Assembly: GCA_964436825.1 (NCBI GenBank)
Contig: CAYTEO010000009.1
Location: 1 to 64,000, forward strand
Origin: CAYTEO01 sp964436825
GTDB taxonomy: Bacteria; Krumholzibacteriota; Krumholzibacteriia; LZORAL124-64-63
Direction of reading: 5' to 3'
Length of the DNA: 64,000 nucleotides
A program made the position numbers and the translations under genes. Shown here in pieces: positions 27,717 to 41,812 of the stretch (positions are counted from its first letter, which is position 1; every line of letters begins with the position of its first letter). The notes under the pieces were generated by a model. It made no database searches. It saw only the letters and a program-made list of their open reading frames with translations, and was not told where the DNA came from.

Positions 27717-29264
27717 ATGAACTATCCGGTCTGGTCCCTGGACATGGGTGGCGGCGTCCTGATGGCGATCGTCGCCGTGCTGCACGTCTTCGTCGCCCAT
27801 TTCGCCGTCGGCGGTGGCCTGTGGCTGGTGGTGACCGAGCGGCGGGCCAACCGTCGCGGCGACCGCCAGCTGCGGGACTTCGTCAAGTCGAACAGCCGGT
27901 TCTTCCTGCTGCTGACGCTCGTCTTCGGCGCCATCACCGGCGTGGGGATCTGGTCCACGGCGGCCCTGATCTCCCCCCACGGGATCCTGGCCCTGATCCA
28001 CGGCTACGTCTGGGGCTGGGCCATGGAGTGGACCTTCTTCGTCCTGGAGATCGCCGCGGCCCTGGTCTACTGGTACGGCTGGGACCGGCTGGACGATCGC
28101 ACGCACGAGATCGTGGGCTGGATCTACTTCGTGGGCGCGTTCATGAGCCTGGTGATCATCAACGGGATCGTCACCTTCATGCTGACGCCCGGCGGGTGGC
28201 TGCAGGATCACGCCTTCTGGACCGGATTCTTCAATCCCACCTACTGGCCGTCGCTGGCGACGCGGACCTTCGTCTCGATGGCCCAGGCCGGCCTGTTCAC
28301 CCTGCTGGTGGCCGCCTTCCTGCCCCGCCACCCGGCCCGTCGCCGGGCCATCCGCTGGTGCGGCGGCTGGGTGGCCGCGGGCATGCTGCTGACGGCGCTG
28401 TCCACCTTCTGGTACGACCACGCCCTCGCCTCCGCCCTGCCGGACTGGCACGACCTGACGACCGGCGCCATCCCCGTCCTGCCGCGGGTCATCTCCCTGC
28501 TGCGCTGGGGCCTGGTCGGCACCTTCGTCCTCTCGCTCTGGCCCCTGCTGGCGCCCCGCTCCTGGAACCCGCTCGGCGCCGTCCTGCTGTTCGCCGGTGG
28601 CCTGGCCGTCTTCTACGGCGGCGAGTGGACCCGCGAGGCGGCCCGCAAGCCGTACGTCATCCACGGCTACATGTACAGCACGGGGCTGCTCGTCTCGCAG
28701 ACGGACGAGCTGGAACAGGTCGGTGCCGGGGCGCTGACGCGCTGGCGCGATCCTGCCGCGGCGACGCCGCGGGAGCGTGGCCGCGATCTCTACCGCGCCT
28801 GGTGCCAGCCGTGCCACACCATGGACGGCTACAACGGGCTGCGCCCCTACCTGGCCCACTGGAGCCCGGAACAGATCGCCGCCTTCCTGCCCAAGCTGCA
28901 GTACATGCGGGCCCAGATGCCTCCCTGGTACGGCAGCGACGAGGACATCGCCGACCTGACGGCCTACCTCGCCGCCGAGGGGAGCACAGGGAGGGCCTCC
29001 TATCCACTCGACCCGGAGGAGGCCGGTGCGCTGGCCTTCCGGCTCCACTGCGGTCTCTGCCACACCACCGACGGCTACCGCTCCCTGCGCGACGCCCTGG
29101 CGGGCAGCAGCCGCGAGGACCTGGAGGACACCATCGACGAGCTGACCGACCTGGCCGAGGAGATGGCGCCCTTCCTGGGTAGTCGACTGCAACGCAAGCA
29201 CCTGCTGGACTACCTGGAGACGCTCGCCGCCACTGCTGCCGACGAGGAAGGAGGGACACGATGA
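27717..29264 (+). CDS. Cytochrome bd-like oxidase subunit with C-terminal diheme c domain
   Basis: A 515-residue membrane protein. The first about 330 residues form eight or nine helices related to CydA (LHVFVAHFAVGGGLW at the N-terminus, TGVGIWSTAALISPHG, WAMEWTFFVLEIAAALVYWYGW). The conserved CydA quinol loop is not seen. A periplasmic tail carries two CxxCH heme c sites at about residues 363 and 444 (CQPCH, CGLCH). Members of the bd superfamily that carry heme c are thought to use cytochrome c-type donors rather than quinol. ATG at 27717 is preceded by GGAGGGAG. It is 57 bp after the giant synthetase gene and overlaps its partner by ATGA. The oxygen-reductase role is inferred. Confidence 0.75.
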   Translation: MNYPVWSLDMGGGVLMAIVAVLHVFVAHFAVGGGLWLVVTERRANRRGDRQLRDFVKSNSRFFLLLTLVFGAITGVGIWSTAALISPHGILALIHGYVWGWAMEWTFFVLEIAAALVYWYGWDRLDDRTHEIVGWIYFVGAFMSLVIINGIVTFMLTPGGWLQDHAFWTGFFNPTYWPSLATRTFVSMAQAGLFTLLVAAFLPRHPARRRAIRWCGGWVAAGMLLTALSTFWYDHALASALPDWHDLTTGAIPVLPRVISLLRWGLVGTFVLSLWPLLAPRSWNPLGAVLLFAGGLAVFYGGEWTREAARKPYVIHGYMYSTGLLVSQTDELEQVGAGALTRWRDPAAATPRERGRDLYRAWCQPCHTMDGYNGLRPYLAHWSPEQIAAFLPKLQYMRAQMPPWYGSDEDIADLTAYLAAEGSTGRASYPLDPEEAGALAFRLHCGLCHTTDGYRSLRDALAGSSREDLEDTIDELTDLAEEMAPFLGSRLQRKHLLDYLETLAATAADEEGGTR

Positions 29265-30352
29265 ACGGGTTCGTCCCCGGCCCCGACGCCCTGCCGTTGC
29301 CGGCTCCGGTCTGGCTGTTCACGGCGCTGTTGCACCTGACCCTGCTGGTCCACCTGCTGCTGATGAACGCCCTGCTGGGCGGCGGGCTGCTGGCGCTGCT
29401 GAGCCGCTTCTCCCGGGAGCGGCCAGGCGACCTCCACGACCAGCTGTTCCGGCGCGTCTCCAAGCTGCTGCCGACCCTCGTCGCCGGGACGGTCACCTTC
29501 GGTGTCGCCCCGCTGCTGTTCCTGCAGGTCCTGTACGGGCAGTTCTTCTACACCGCGACGATCATCATGGGATGGCCGTGGTTCCTGGTGACGGTCTTCC
29601 TCATCCTGGCCTACTACGGCCTCTACCTGAACTCCTTCCGCGGCGAGCGGCTGGGCGACTGGCGCGGACCGGTGTTCGCGGCGTCGGTCCTGCTGCTGCT
29701 GCTGATCGGCTTCGTCTTCAGCAACGTCAGCACCCTGGCGCTGACACCGGACCGCTGGCCCGGTCTCTACTTCCACGCCCCGGGCGGGACGAGCTGGAAC
29801 CTAGGCGAGCCGACCCTCTGGCCGCGCTGGCTGCACATGGCCCTGGGCACGGTGGCCGTGGGAGGTCTCTGGCTGGCCCTGCTGGCCCGCTGGCGGGGAC
29901 ATTCCCCCGAGCTGCGCGCCTTCCTGCACCGGCGCGGGATGACGGCCTTCCTCTGGGGCACGGCCCTTAACGTCCCGGTCGGACTGTGGCTGCTGACGAC
30001 ACTGCCGCGGGGAATCCGCCTGTCGCTGATGGGAGGCTCGCCCCACGGGACCGGCCTGCTGGTCGCCGGCCTGGTCCTGGCGGCACCGCTGCTGTGGCTC
30101 TCCTGGCGGGGACGCCAGGAGGGCGACAGCTCGCTGGCACCGCTGTCGGCACTGACGGTCGTGACGATGCTGGTGATGATCCTGCTGCGGCAGGCCGTGC
30201 GCGACAGCTACCTGGCGGGCCTGTACCGGCCGCAGGAGATGGTCGTCAGGACCCAGGGGTTGAACCTGGTCCTGTTCGCCGTCCTGCTGGTGGGCTGCCT
30301 CGCGGTCGTCGTCTGGATGCTCCGGCGACTCCTGGCGGTCCTGTCCCGCTGA
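29261..30352 (+). CDS. Multi-pass membrane partner of the bd-like cytochrome
   Basis: A 363-residue protein with about nine membrane helices (LFTALLHLTLLVHLLLMNALLGGGLL at the N-terminus, LLPTLVAGTVTFGVAPLLFLQVLYGQFFYTATIIMGWPW, WLHMALGTVAVGGLWLALLARWRGH). Histidines H26, H31 and those near residues 173 and 190 are possible heme ligands. It resembles the N-terminal half of bd-type subunit I proteins and is probably the second subunit of the complex begun by the preceding gene, with which it shares a 4-nt overlap. It lacks CxxCH motifs. I do not recognise a named family. Confidence 0.65.
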   Translation: MNGFVPGPDALPLPAPVWLFTALLHLTLLVHLLLMNALLGGGLLALLSRFSRERPGDLHDQLFRRVSKLLPTLVAGTVTFGVAPLLFLQVLYGQFFYTATIIMGWPWFLVTVFLILAYYGLYLNSFRGERLGDWRGPVFAASVLLLLLIGFVFSNVSTLALTPDRWPGLYFHAPGGTSWNLGEPTLWPRWLHMALGTVAVGGLWLALLARWRGHSPELRAFLHRRGMTAFLWGTALNVPVGLWLLTTLPRGIRLSLMGGSPHGTGLLVAGLVLAAPLLWLSWRGRQEGDSSLAPLSALTVVTMLVMILLRQAVRDSYLAGLYRPQEMVVRTQGLNLVLFAVLLVGCLAVVVWMLRRLLAVLSR

Positions 30353-30358
30353 GCTCCG

Positions 30359-30384
30359 GGGGCCCGGCGGCGCCGCCGGGCCCC
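30359..30384 (+). terminator. Hairpin after the bd-like oxidase genes
   Basis: A 26-nt perfect palindrome of 13-bp arms (GGGGCCCGGCGGC at 30359-30371 with 30372-30384) starts 7 nt after the stop. No T-run follows. Confidence 0.6.
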
Positions 30385-30406
30385 TCCCGGCGCCGGCAAT
30401 CCGGAC

Positions 30407-30434
30407 TGGTCATCGGGAATTATTCGAGTATCTT
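30407..30434 (+). promoter_or_regulatory. Candidate PFOR promoter
   Basis: TGGTCA (30407-30412), 16-bp spacer and TATCTT (30429-30434), upstream of the ATG at 30507. The boxes are in the only AT-rich part of the 154-bp gap. Confidence 0.45.
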
Positions 30435-30506
30435 GCACGCGCGCGCGGCCGTCGGCGACGGCCCGTTTCCTTGTCCCCCTGGAATCAACACGAAGAAGGA
30501 ACGACC

Positions 30507-34073
<3,567 letters not shown>

Positions 34074-34086
34074 CGGCGGCGGGGCC

Positions 34087-34995
34087 CTAGCGGACGAAGC
34101 GTTCGCGGAAGACCCCGTGGCGGATCCCGGCGGAGCAGACGACGAACGACGTCTGCTCCGCCGTTTCCATCAGGTGCAGGACGACCAGGGCGCCGGCCAG
34201 GGCCACGTCGGCCCGCTCGGGCATCAGGCCGGCCCAGCGGCGCCGCTCGGTCAGGGAGGTCTGCCGCAACCGGTCCCGCAGCGCCGCGATCTCGTCGCGG
34301 GTGACGACGGTCCCGTCCAGCGACGCGGGGTCTTCCGGCCGCTCGCCGCGGATGGCGGTCACCAGGGTGTGGGGAGCGCCGCCGATCCCGACCAGCGCCT
34401 CGCCGGCCGGCCGCGGCAGCCCGGCCAGTCCCTCCCGCACGGCCGCCTCGGCGGCGGCCTGCCGCTGGTCGGGGACCCGGCCCTCCAGGCGGTGGGCGTC
34501 GGTCAGGGTCCGCACCCCCACCGGCACGCTGCCCCAGGCGACGATCCGCTCGCCGCGACCGACGATCACCTCCGTGCTCGCCCCGCCGCAGTCGAAGACG
34601 GTGACGGCGTCGGGCAGGTCCGCCAGCGCGGCCCGGGCGGCCCGGTAGGCGTAGGTCGCCTCGCGCTCCGGGTCGAGGATCTCGACCCGCAGGCGGGCCC
34701 GCCGCTCGACCAGGGCGAGCAGCTCGTCGGCGTTCTCCGCCCGGCGCAGCGCCTCGGTCCCCACGGCGACGACCTTCTCCACTCCCAGCGCCTCGGCCCG
34801 GCGGCGGAACTCGACGACCGCGGCCACCGTGCGCCCGATCGCCGTCTCGTCCAGCTCCCCCGTGGCGGCCAGTCCCTCGCCCAGGCGGGTCACCAGGAGC
34901 CGGTCGTCCAGCGGGGTGACCCGGCCGTGGATGACGCGGGCGGCGTGGAACTTGACCGAGTTGCTGCCGATGTCGATGACGGCGTAGCGTCCCAT
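34087..34995 (-). CDS. Ppx/GppA-family phosphatase
   Basis: A 302-residue exopolyphosphatase/guanosine pentaphosphate phosphatase family protein of the ASKHA fold. AVIDIGSNSVKF (residues 5-16) and VFDCGGASTEV (about 138-148) are the phosphate-binding motifs, with IGGAPHTLVTA near 210. The size matches the short, single-module Ppx proteins that lack the C-terminal HD domain. It would hydrolyse polyphosphate or pppGpp; the two cannot be told apart by sequence. Its stop lies 13 bp from the convergent PFOR stop and its promoter region is shared with the sdh terminator. Confidence 0.9.
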   Translation of the reverse strand: MGRYAVIDIGSNSVKFHAARVIHGRVTPLDDRLLVTRLGEGLAATGELDETAIGRTVAAVVEFRRRAEALGVEKVVAVGTEALRRAENADELLALVERRARLRVEILDPEREATYAYRAARAALADLPDAVTVFDCGGASTEVIVGRGERIVAWGSVPVGVRTLTDAHRLEGRVPDQRQAAAEAAVREGLAGLPRPAGEALVGIGGAPHTLVTAIRGERPEDPASLDGTVVTRDEIAALRDRLRQTSLTERRRWAGLMPERADVALAGALVVLHLMETAEQTSFVVCSAGIRHGVFRERFVR

Positions 34996-35018
34996 CGTCC
35001 CCTCCCGGGATGACGAAC

Positions 35019-35047
35019 GGGCGGCCGGGGGCTGACCCCGACCGCCC
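35019..35047 (-). terminator. Hairpin after sdhB
   Basis: GGGCGG-C-CGGGG pairs with CCCCG-A-CCGCCC around a GCTGA loop, 20 nt beyond the sdhB stop on the minus strand and just upstream of ppx. Confidence 0.6.
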
Positions 35048-35067
35048 TGCAGCCGTTCGCGGCGGCG

Positions 35068-35823
35068 CTACTTCTTCAGGGCCGCCTTGAAGTACTCGCG
35101 GCGCATGCGGGCGATGTTCTCGATGGAGATCTCCTTGGGGCAGACCGCCTCGCACTCGCCGTGGTTGGAGCAGTCGCCGAACTGCTCGGCGTCCATCTGC
35201 GCGATCATGTCCAGGGCCCGGCGGTGCCGCTCGGCCTGGCCGTGGGGCAGCAGGGCCAGCTGGCTGATCTTGGCGCTGACGAACAGCGACGCCGAGGCGT
35301 TGGGGCAGGCGGCGACGCAGGCCCCGCAGCCGATGCAGGTGGCCGCGTCCATCGCCTTGTCCGCGGCCTCCTTGGGCACCGGGATGGCGTTGCCGTCCGC
35401 GGCCGACCCGACGTTGATCGAGACGTAGCCGCCCGCCTGCTGGATCCGGTCCAGGGCGCTGCGGTCGACGACCAGGTCCTTGACGATCGGGAAGGCCCTG
35501 GCCCGGAACGGCTCGACGGTGATCGTCTCGCCGTCGCGGAAGTTCCGCATGCGCAGCTCGCAGGTGGTCGTCCCGGCCCGGGGACCGTGGGCGATCCCCT
35601 GGATGACCATGCCGCAGGTGCCGCAGATCCCTTCCCGGCAGTCGCTGTCGAACTCGATGACCGGCTCGCCCCGCTTGACGAGTTCCTCGTTGAGGATGTC
35701 GAGCATCTCCAGGAACGACATCTCGGGCAGGACGTTCTGGACCGTGTAGTCGACGAAGCGCCCCGTCTTCTCGCCGCGGGCCTGTCGCCAGACCTTGAGA
35801 TGAATCGTCATGCTCTTGCTCAT
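35068..35823 (-). CDS. sdhB: Succinate dehydrogenase/fumarate reductase iron-sulfur subunit
   Basis: A 251-residue Fe-S subunit with all three cluster sites. The [2Fe-2S] motif is CREGICGTC with a following CELRM; the [4Fe-4S] motif is CIGCGACVAACP (near residue 162). The third set is CSNHGEC plus CEAVCPKEI. It carries electrons from SdhA to the membrane b-heme subunit. It is the last gene of sdhCAB, 15 bp after sdhA. The direction (succinate oxidation versus fumarate reduction) cannot be read from this subunit. Confidence 0.95.
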   Translation of the reverse strand: MSKSMTIHLKVWRQARGEKTGRFVDYTVQNVLPEMSFLEMLDILNEELVKRGEPVIEFDSDCREGICGTCGMVIQGIAHGPRAGTTTCELRMRNFRDGETITVEPFRARAFPIVKDLVVDRSALDRIQQAGGYVSINVGSAADGNAIPVPKEAADKAMDAATCIGCGACVAACPNASASLFVSAKISQLALLPHGQAERHRRALDMIAQMDAEQFGDCSNHGECEAVCPKEISIENIARMRREYFKAALKK

Positions 35824-35838
35824 GGCTCGCCCCTTCCC

Positions 35839-37767
<1,929 letters not shown>

Positions 37768-37780
37768 GTCAGCCTCCCCC

Positions 37781-38488
37781 TTACGTCGTGATCGGAACGA
37801 TCGCCGAGTTGAAGTGGATGATCAGCGGCAGGATCAGGAATCCCACCGCCAGCAGGACGGCGAAGACCAGGGCCGCGCCGCCCAGCAGCGGCATCCACTT
37901 GTCGCTGTTCCAGCCCAGGGACTGGAAGGCGCTCCAGAAACCGTGCCGCAGGTGCAGGCCCAGCAGGATCATGACGGCCACGTAGCCGAAGGCGATGACC
38001 GGGCTCTTGAAGGCGGTCACGACCACCGAGTAGAGGTCCTTCATCTCGGTCCCGTCGGGCGCGGTCCAGGTCCCGGTCTGGGTGAACTTGAACATCTGGA
38101 CGTGCCCGATGACGAAGACGATGATCAGGATCCCGGTGACGATCATGCTGCGCGACGAGAGGGTCTTGCGGCTCTTGCCGCCGGCGTTGCGCAGGACCTT
38201 GTACTTCACGGGACGGGCCCGCTCCTTGTCCAGCAGGGCGACGCTGACCGCCGCAACCATGTGGACCAGGAACAGGACGACCAGACCGGCCTCGAAGACG
38301 ATGACCACCAGCCCGTGCAGCAGGTGCTCCAGGAAGTGGGCGTAGCCGTTGAACGCCTCGGGGCCCTTCAGCAGCATCAGGTTGCCCAGCAGGTGGACGC
38401 AGATGAAGCCGAACAGCATGAGCCCGGTGATGCCCGTCAGGAACTTCTTGCCGACGGACGACCAGACGACCGATCGAAAGGTGGACAT
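37781..38488 (-). CDS. sdhC: Succinate dehydrogenase cytochrome b subunit (single-chain, class B type)
   Basis: A 235-residue, five-helix membrane anchor of the type that binds two b hemes and takes the place of SdhC plus SdhD. Candidate heme histidines are in ICVHLLGNL, HFLEHLLHGL, FLVHMVAAV, VIGHVQMF and GLHLRHGFWS. It transfers electrons to menaquinone. The ATG at 38488 is chosen over the open frame to 38548, which overlaps the promoter. It is the first gene of sdhCAB. Confidence 0.92.
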   Translation of the reverse strand: MSTFRSVVWSSVGKKFLTGITGLMLFGFICVHLLGNLMLLKGPEAFNGYAHFLEHLLHGLVVIVFEAGLVVLFLVHMVAAVSVALLDKERARPVKYKVLRNAGGKSRKTLSSRSMIVTGILIIVFVIGHVQMFKFTQTGTWTAPDGTEMKDLYSVVVTAFKSPVIAFGYVAVMILLGLHLRHGFWSAFQSLGWNSDKWMPLLGGAALVFAVLLAVGFLILPLIIHFNSAIVPITT

Positions 38489-38538
38489 GGAATCGTCTCC
38501 CTGGGTTGGGGACAACACCGCGTGATCACAACCTCTCT

Positions 38539-38567
38539 TGAATAGCACCCGGTCGGGGGGAGATCAA
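38539..38567 (-). promoter_or_regulatory. sdhCAB promoter
   Basis: On the minus strand TTGATC (38567-38562) and TATTCA (38544-38539) are separated by exactly 17 bp, about 50 nt before the sdhC start. Confidence 0.6.
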
Positions 38568-38600
38568 GGAGCGATCGGGGGGCGGGAGGGGAAGAAGAAA

Positions 38601-38635
38601 GACGGGAGCTGTCCCTCTTGGGGACGGCCCCCGTC
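38601..38635 (-). terminator. Hairpin after pntB
   Basis: GACGGG/CCCGTC outer and GTCCC/GGGAC inner stems with a TCTTG loop, about 36 nt after the pntB stop. Reading the minus strand, a pyrimidine-rich TTTCTTCTTCCCC tract follows, as expected of an intrinsic terminator. Confidence 0.6.
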
Positions 38636-38670
38636 GGGCCTGTCGCGGGCCGGAACGCCGCTCCCTCTCC

Positions 38671-40071
38671 CTACCCCTCCTTCAGCGCCTCGTTCAGTTC
38701 CATGATGGCCTGCTTGCCGTCGCCGAACATCATCAGGCAGTTGTCGGCGGCGAACAGCGGGTTGGGGATGCCGGCGAAACCGGGGCTGAGGCTCCGCTTG
38801 ACGACCACCACGGTGCGCGCCTTGTCGGCGTCGATGATGGGCATGCCGGCGATGGGGCTGCTCGGGTCGGTGCGGGCCACCGGGTTGACCACGTCGTTGG
38901 CGCCGATGACCAGGCAGACGTCCACCTGCTCCATCTCCGGGTTGATCTTGTCCATCTCCTTGAGCTTGTCGTACGGGACGTCGGCCTCGGCCAGCAGGAC
39001 GTTCATGTGTCCCGGCATGCGGCCGGCCACGGGGTGGATGCCGTACTCCACGGTGACCCCGCGCGCCTCGAGGATGTTGGCCAGGTCGCGCACCGCGTGC
39101 TGCGCCTGGGCCACGGCCATCCCGTACCCGGGGACGATGACCACGCGCTGGGCGGCGTCGAACAGCATGGCCACCTCCTCGGGCGTCGTCGACTTGACCT
39201 TGCCGGCGTAGACGTCGTCGGCGCTGGGACCGTCCGCGGACGGGGCCAGGGTGCCGAACAGGACGTTGGCCAGCGACCGGTTCATGGCCACGCACATGAT
39301 CCGCGTGAGGATCAGCCCCGAGGCGCCCACCAGCGACCCGGCGATGATCAGCACGTTGTTCATCAGGACGAACCCGGTGGCGGCCGCCGCCAGGCCCGAG
39401 TAGGAGTTCAGCAGGGAGATGACCACCGGCATGTCGGCGCCGCCGATGGGGATGGTCAGGCCGATCCCCAGCAGCCCGGCCACGGCCACGATCAGCCAGT
39501 AGGGCAGCAGGTGCGACGGATCGACGGACAGCCAGACGACCCCGCCGACGGCCGCCGCCGCCAGCAGGCCGTTCAGCAACTTCTGCCCCGGGAAATGGAT
39601 GGCGTTGCCGTTGACCAGCCCCGACAGCTTGCCGAAGGCGATCAGCGAGCCGGTCAGCGTCACCGCGCCGATCAGGCCCGACAGGCCGGTGGAGACGGCC
39701 ATCGCCAGGCCGGGCACCTGCCCGTGGTGGACGGCGATCAGGATGGCCGTGGCGGCCACCAGCGCCGAGGCGCCGCCGCCGAAGCCGTTGAACAGGGCGA
39801 CCATCTCCGGCATCTGGGTCATCTGCACCCGCGTGGCGGCGATCGCGCCGATGATCGTCCCGATGGCCACCCCCAGCAGGATGTACTGGTAGCTGAGGCC
39901 GTTGGCCAGCAGCGTCACCCCGACGGCCAGCAGCATGCCGACGGCGCCGGTCAGGTTGCCGCGGACGGCGGTGCGGGGGTGGGTCAGCCCCTTGATGCCC
40001 TGGATGAACAGGGCCGCGGCGAGCAGGTAGACCAGGTTGACCCAGCCGGTATCGATCAGGGATGTGTTCAA
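38671..40071 (-). CDS. pntB: NAD(P) transhydrogenase beta subunit
   Basis: A 466-residue subunit: nine N-terminal membrane helices (to about residue 260) that form half of the proton channel, then the NADP(H)-binding domain III. Domain III has VPGYGMAVAQAQHAVRDL and GANDVVNPVARTDPSSPIAGMP, diagnostic of PntB. The start is TTG at 40071, 4 nt after the pntAb stop and with GAAGAGG upstream; no better in-frame ATG precedes. It couples hydride transfer between NADH and NADP+ to proton flow. Confidence 0.95.
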   Translation of the reverse strand: MNTSLIDTGWVNLVYLLAAALFIQGIKGLTHPRTAVRGNLTGAVGMLLAVGVTLLANGLSYQYILLGVAIGTIIGAIAATRVQMTQMPEMVALFNGFGGGASALVAATAILIAVHHGQVPGLAMAVSTGLSGLIGAVTLTGSLIAFGKLSGLVNGNAIHFPGQKLLNGLLAAAAVGGVVWLSVDPSHLLPYWLIVAVAGLLGIGLTIPIGGADMPVVISLLNSYSGLAAAATGFVLMNNVLIIAGSLVGASGLILTRIMCVAMNRSLANVLFGTLAPSADGPSADDVYAGKVKSTTPEEVAMLFDAAQRVVIVPGYGMAVAQAQHAVRDLANILEARGVTVEYGIHPVAGRMPGHMNVLLAEADVPYDKLKEMDKINPEMEQVDVCLVIGANDVVNPVARTDPSSPIAGMPIIDADKARTVVVVKRSLSPGFAGIPNPLFAADNCLMMFGDGKQAIMELNEALKEG

Positions 40072-40075
40072 GGTC

Positions 40076-40357
40076 TCACCTCTTCCGCTTGAACATCGCC
40101 AGCATGCGATGGGTCACCATGAACCCGCCGACGACGTTGATGGTGGCGAACGCGATGGCCGTCACGGCCAGGACGGTCCCCAGCGTCGTGTTGTCCGACC
40201 GCGTGGCGATGACCGCGCCGATGAGCGTGATCCCCGAGATGGCGTTGGAGCCCGACATCAGCGGGGTGTGCAGCGTGGGCGGCACCTTGGTGATGACCTC
40301 GAACCCGACGTACATCGCCAGGACGAAGACCGTGATCGCGGCGACGAGTGCTTCCAT
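40076..40357 (-). CDS. pntAb: NAD(P) transhydrogenase alpha-2 (membrane) subunit
   Basis: A 93-residue, three- to four-helix membrane part of the alpha subunit (FVLAMYVGFEVITKVPPTLHTPLMSGSNAISGI is the family signature). It is encoded separately from the NAD-binding part, the three-gene arrangement known from Rhodospirillum and others. The gene starts directly after the pntAa stop and is followed 4 nt later by pntB. Confidence 0.95.
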   Translation of the reverse strand: MEALVAAITVFVLAMYVGFEVITKVPPTLHTPLMSGSNAISGITLIGAVIATRSDNTTLGTVLAVTAIAFATINVVGGFMVTHRMLAMFKRKR

Positions 40358-41527
40358 CTACTCCTCTCCTTCCGTTCCGGCGGCCGGCAGGCCCAGGGAC
40401 TCGCGCAGCCTGGGGTGGACGACCTCGCCGCCGTCGCAGACCAGGGTGCCGGCGACGATCTCGTCGGACGTGTCGACGGCCAGTTCCCCGTCCTTCAGCA
40501 GGACCTTCAGGAAGATCTCGACGTTGCGGGAGAACATCTGGCTGGCGTGATAGGCCTTGCGGGAGACCAGGTCGGTCAACCCGACGATGGTCACGCCGTG
40601 GCGCTCGACGACCTCGCCCGGGACGGTCAACTCGCAGTTGCCGCCGCGCTCGGCGGCCAGGTCGACGATGACCGATCCGGGCGCCATTCCCCGGACCATC
40701 GGCTCGGTGACCAGCACCGGGGCCCGCTTGCCGGGGATGGCGGCCGTCGTGACGACGACGTCGTTGCGGACGACGACCTCCTGCATCTGCTCCTGCTGGC
40801 GGCGCAGGAACTCCTCGCTCTGCTCCTTGGCGTAGCCGCCGGCGTCCTCCGCGTCGGCGGTCTCCAGGTCGAACTCGACGAACTTGGCGCCCACGGAGAT
40901 CACCTGGTCCCGGACGGCGGGCCGCACGTCGTAGGCCTCGACGACGGCACCGAGCCGCTTGGCGGTGGCGATGGCCTGCAGGCCGGCGACCCCGACCCCG
41001 ACGACGAAGACGCGCGCCGGCGCGAGGGTCCCGGCCGCGGTCATCAGCATGGGAAACAGGCGCGGCAGGCGGCCGGCCGCCTCCAGGACCGCCTGGAACC
41101 CGGCCACCGTCGCCATGGAGGAGAGGACGTCCATGCTCTGGGCCCGCGTGATCCGCGGCATCAGCTCCAGGGCGAACGCCCGGACCCGCCGGTCGGCCAA
41201 CCGGGCCACGCCGCCGGGATCGCCCAGGGGATCGAGCATCCCGATGACGGTCTGTCCCTCGCGCAGCCGGTCCCGCAGGTCCGCGCCGGGGCCGCCCGCC
41301 GCCTCGCCGACGGCCAGCAGCAGGTCGGCCCGGCCGAACAGGTCTTCGCGGGTGACGATCTCCGCCCCCTTGTCACGGTACTCGTCGTCGGGATAGCCGG
41401 CGGCGACGCCGGCCCCCTGCTCGACGACGACGGTCGCGCCCTGCTTGACCAGTGACGGCACCGACGGGGGGACCAGCGCCACGCGCCGCTCCCCCGGGGC
41501 CGTCTCCCGCACCACGCCAATGATCAT
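40358..41527 (-). CDS. pntAa: NAD(P) transhydrogenase alpha-1 (NAD-binding) subunit
   Basis: A 389-residue soluble NAD(H)-binding domain I, homologous to alanine dehydrogenase. It opens with MIIGVVRETAPGERRVALVPPS, has FVVGVGVAGLQAIATAKRLGA as the dinucleotide motif near residue 170, and ends in a region with PAPVLVTEPM-like sequence. ATG at 41527; the frame is open to 41569 without a good ribosome site. It is the first gene of the pnt operon. Confidence 0.95.
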   Translation of the reverse strand: MIIGVVRETAPGERRVALVPPSVPSLVKQGATVVVEQGAGVAAGYPDDEYRDKGAEIVTREDLFGRADLLLAVGEAAGGPGADLRDRLREGQTVIGMLDPLGDPGGVARLADRRVRAFALELMPRITRAQSMDVLSSMATVAGFQAVLEAAGRLPRLFPMLMTAAGTLAPARVFVVGVGVAGLQAIATAKRLGAVVEAYDVRPAVRDQVISVGAKFVEFDLETADAEDAGGYAKEQSEEFLRRQQEQMQEVVVRNDVVVTTAAIPGKRAPVLVTEPMVRGMAPGSVIVDLAAERGGNCELTVPGEVVERHGVTIVGLTDLVSRKAYHASQMFSRNVEIFLKVLLKDGELAVDTSDEIVAGTLVCDGGEVVHPRLRESLGLPAAGTEGEE

Positions 41528-41812
41528 CGTCCACTCCTTGTTGCTGTCCGCGGCCCGAGTGGCCGCCATCCGACGATGGTTGTCATCTCTATAACAGCAT
41601 TCACCGCGAATGGAAACATCCAGTCGAGTCTGTCGCCGGCCGCGGAAGGGACGACGCAGCGGTGACGCGAGATTGAAAGATAATACCCATCCTAATTCTA
41701 TGCTATGTTTCCGGACGGAAAATCGTGTCCGGTCCCGGACCCTCCTGCCGGGGCCGGCAGGCGCGCGTCCGTTGCCCGGCCGTGGCGCTCCCCTTCCCGT
41801 CCCCCGCTACGC
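41528..41812. other. Intergenic region: pnt leader and overlapping palindromes after sufT
   Basis: This 285-bp gap separates the pnt start from the suf end, both on the minus strand. An AT-rich patch at 41670-41710 contains TATTAT on the minus strand and could hold the pnt promoter; no good -35 is seen. On the plus strand TTGAAA-N17-TTCTAT occurs, but no gene follows it. Overlapping inverted repeats (CCGGAC/GTCCGG near 41711-41732; GTCCGG/CCGGAC near 41727-41740; CCTGCCGG/CCGGCAGG at 41744-41761) are likely suf terminator structures. Confidence 0.45.
41744..41761 (-). terminator. Hairpin after sufT
   Basis: CCTGCCGG-GG-CCGGCAGG, a perfect 8-bp palindrome about 50 nt past the sufT stop, followed on the minus strand by a second palindrome and ATTTTCC. 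Confidence 0.5.
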
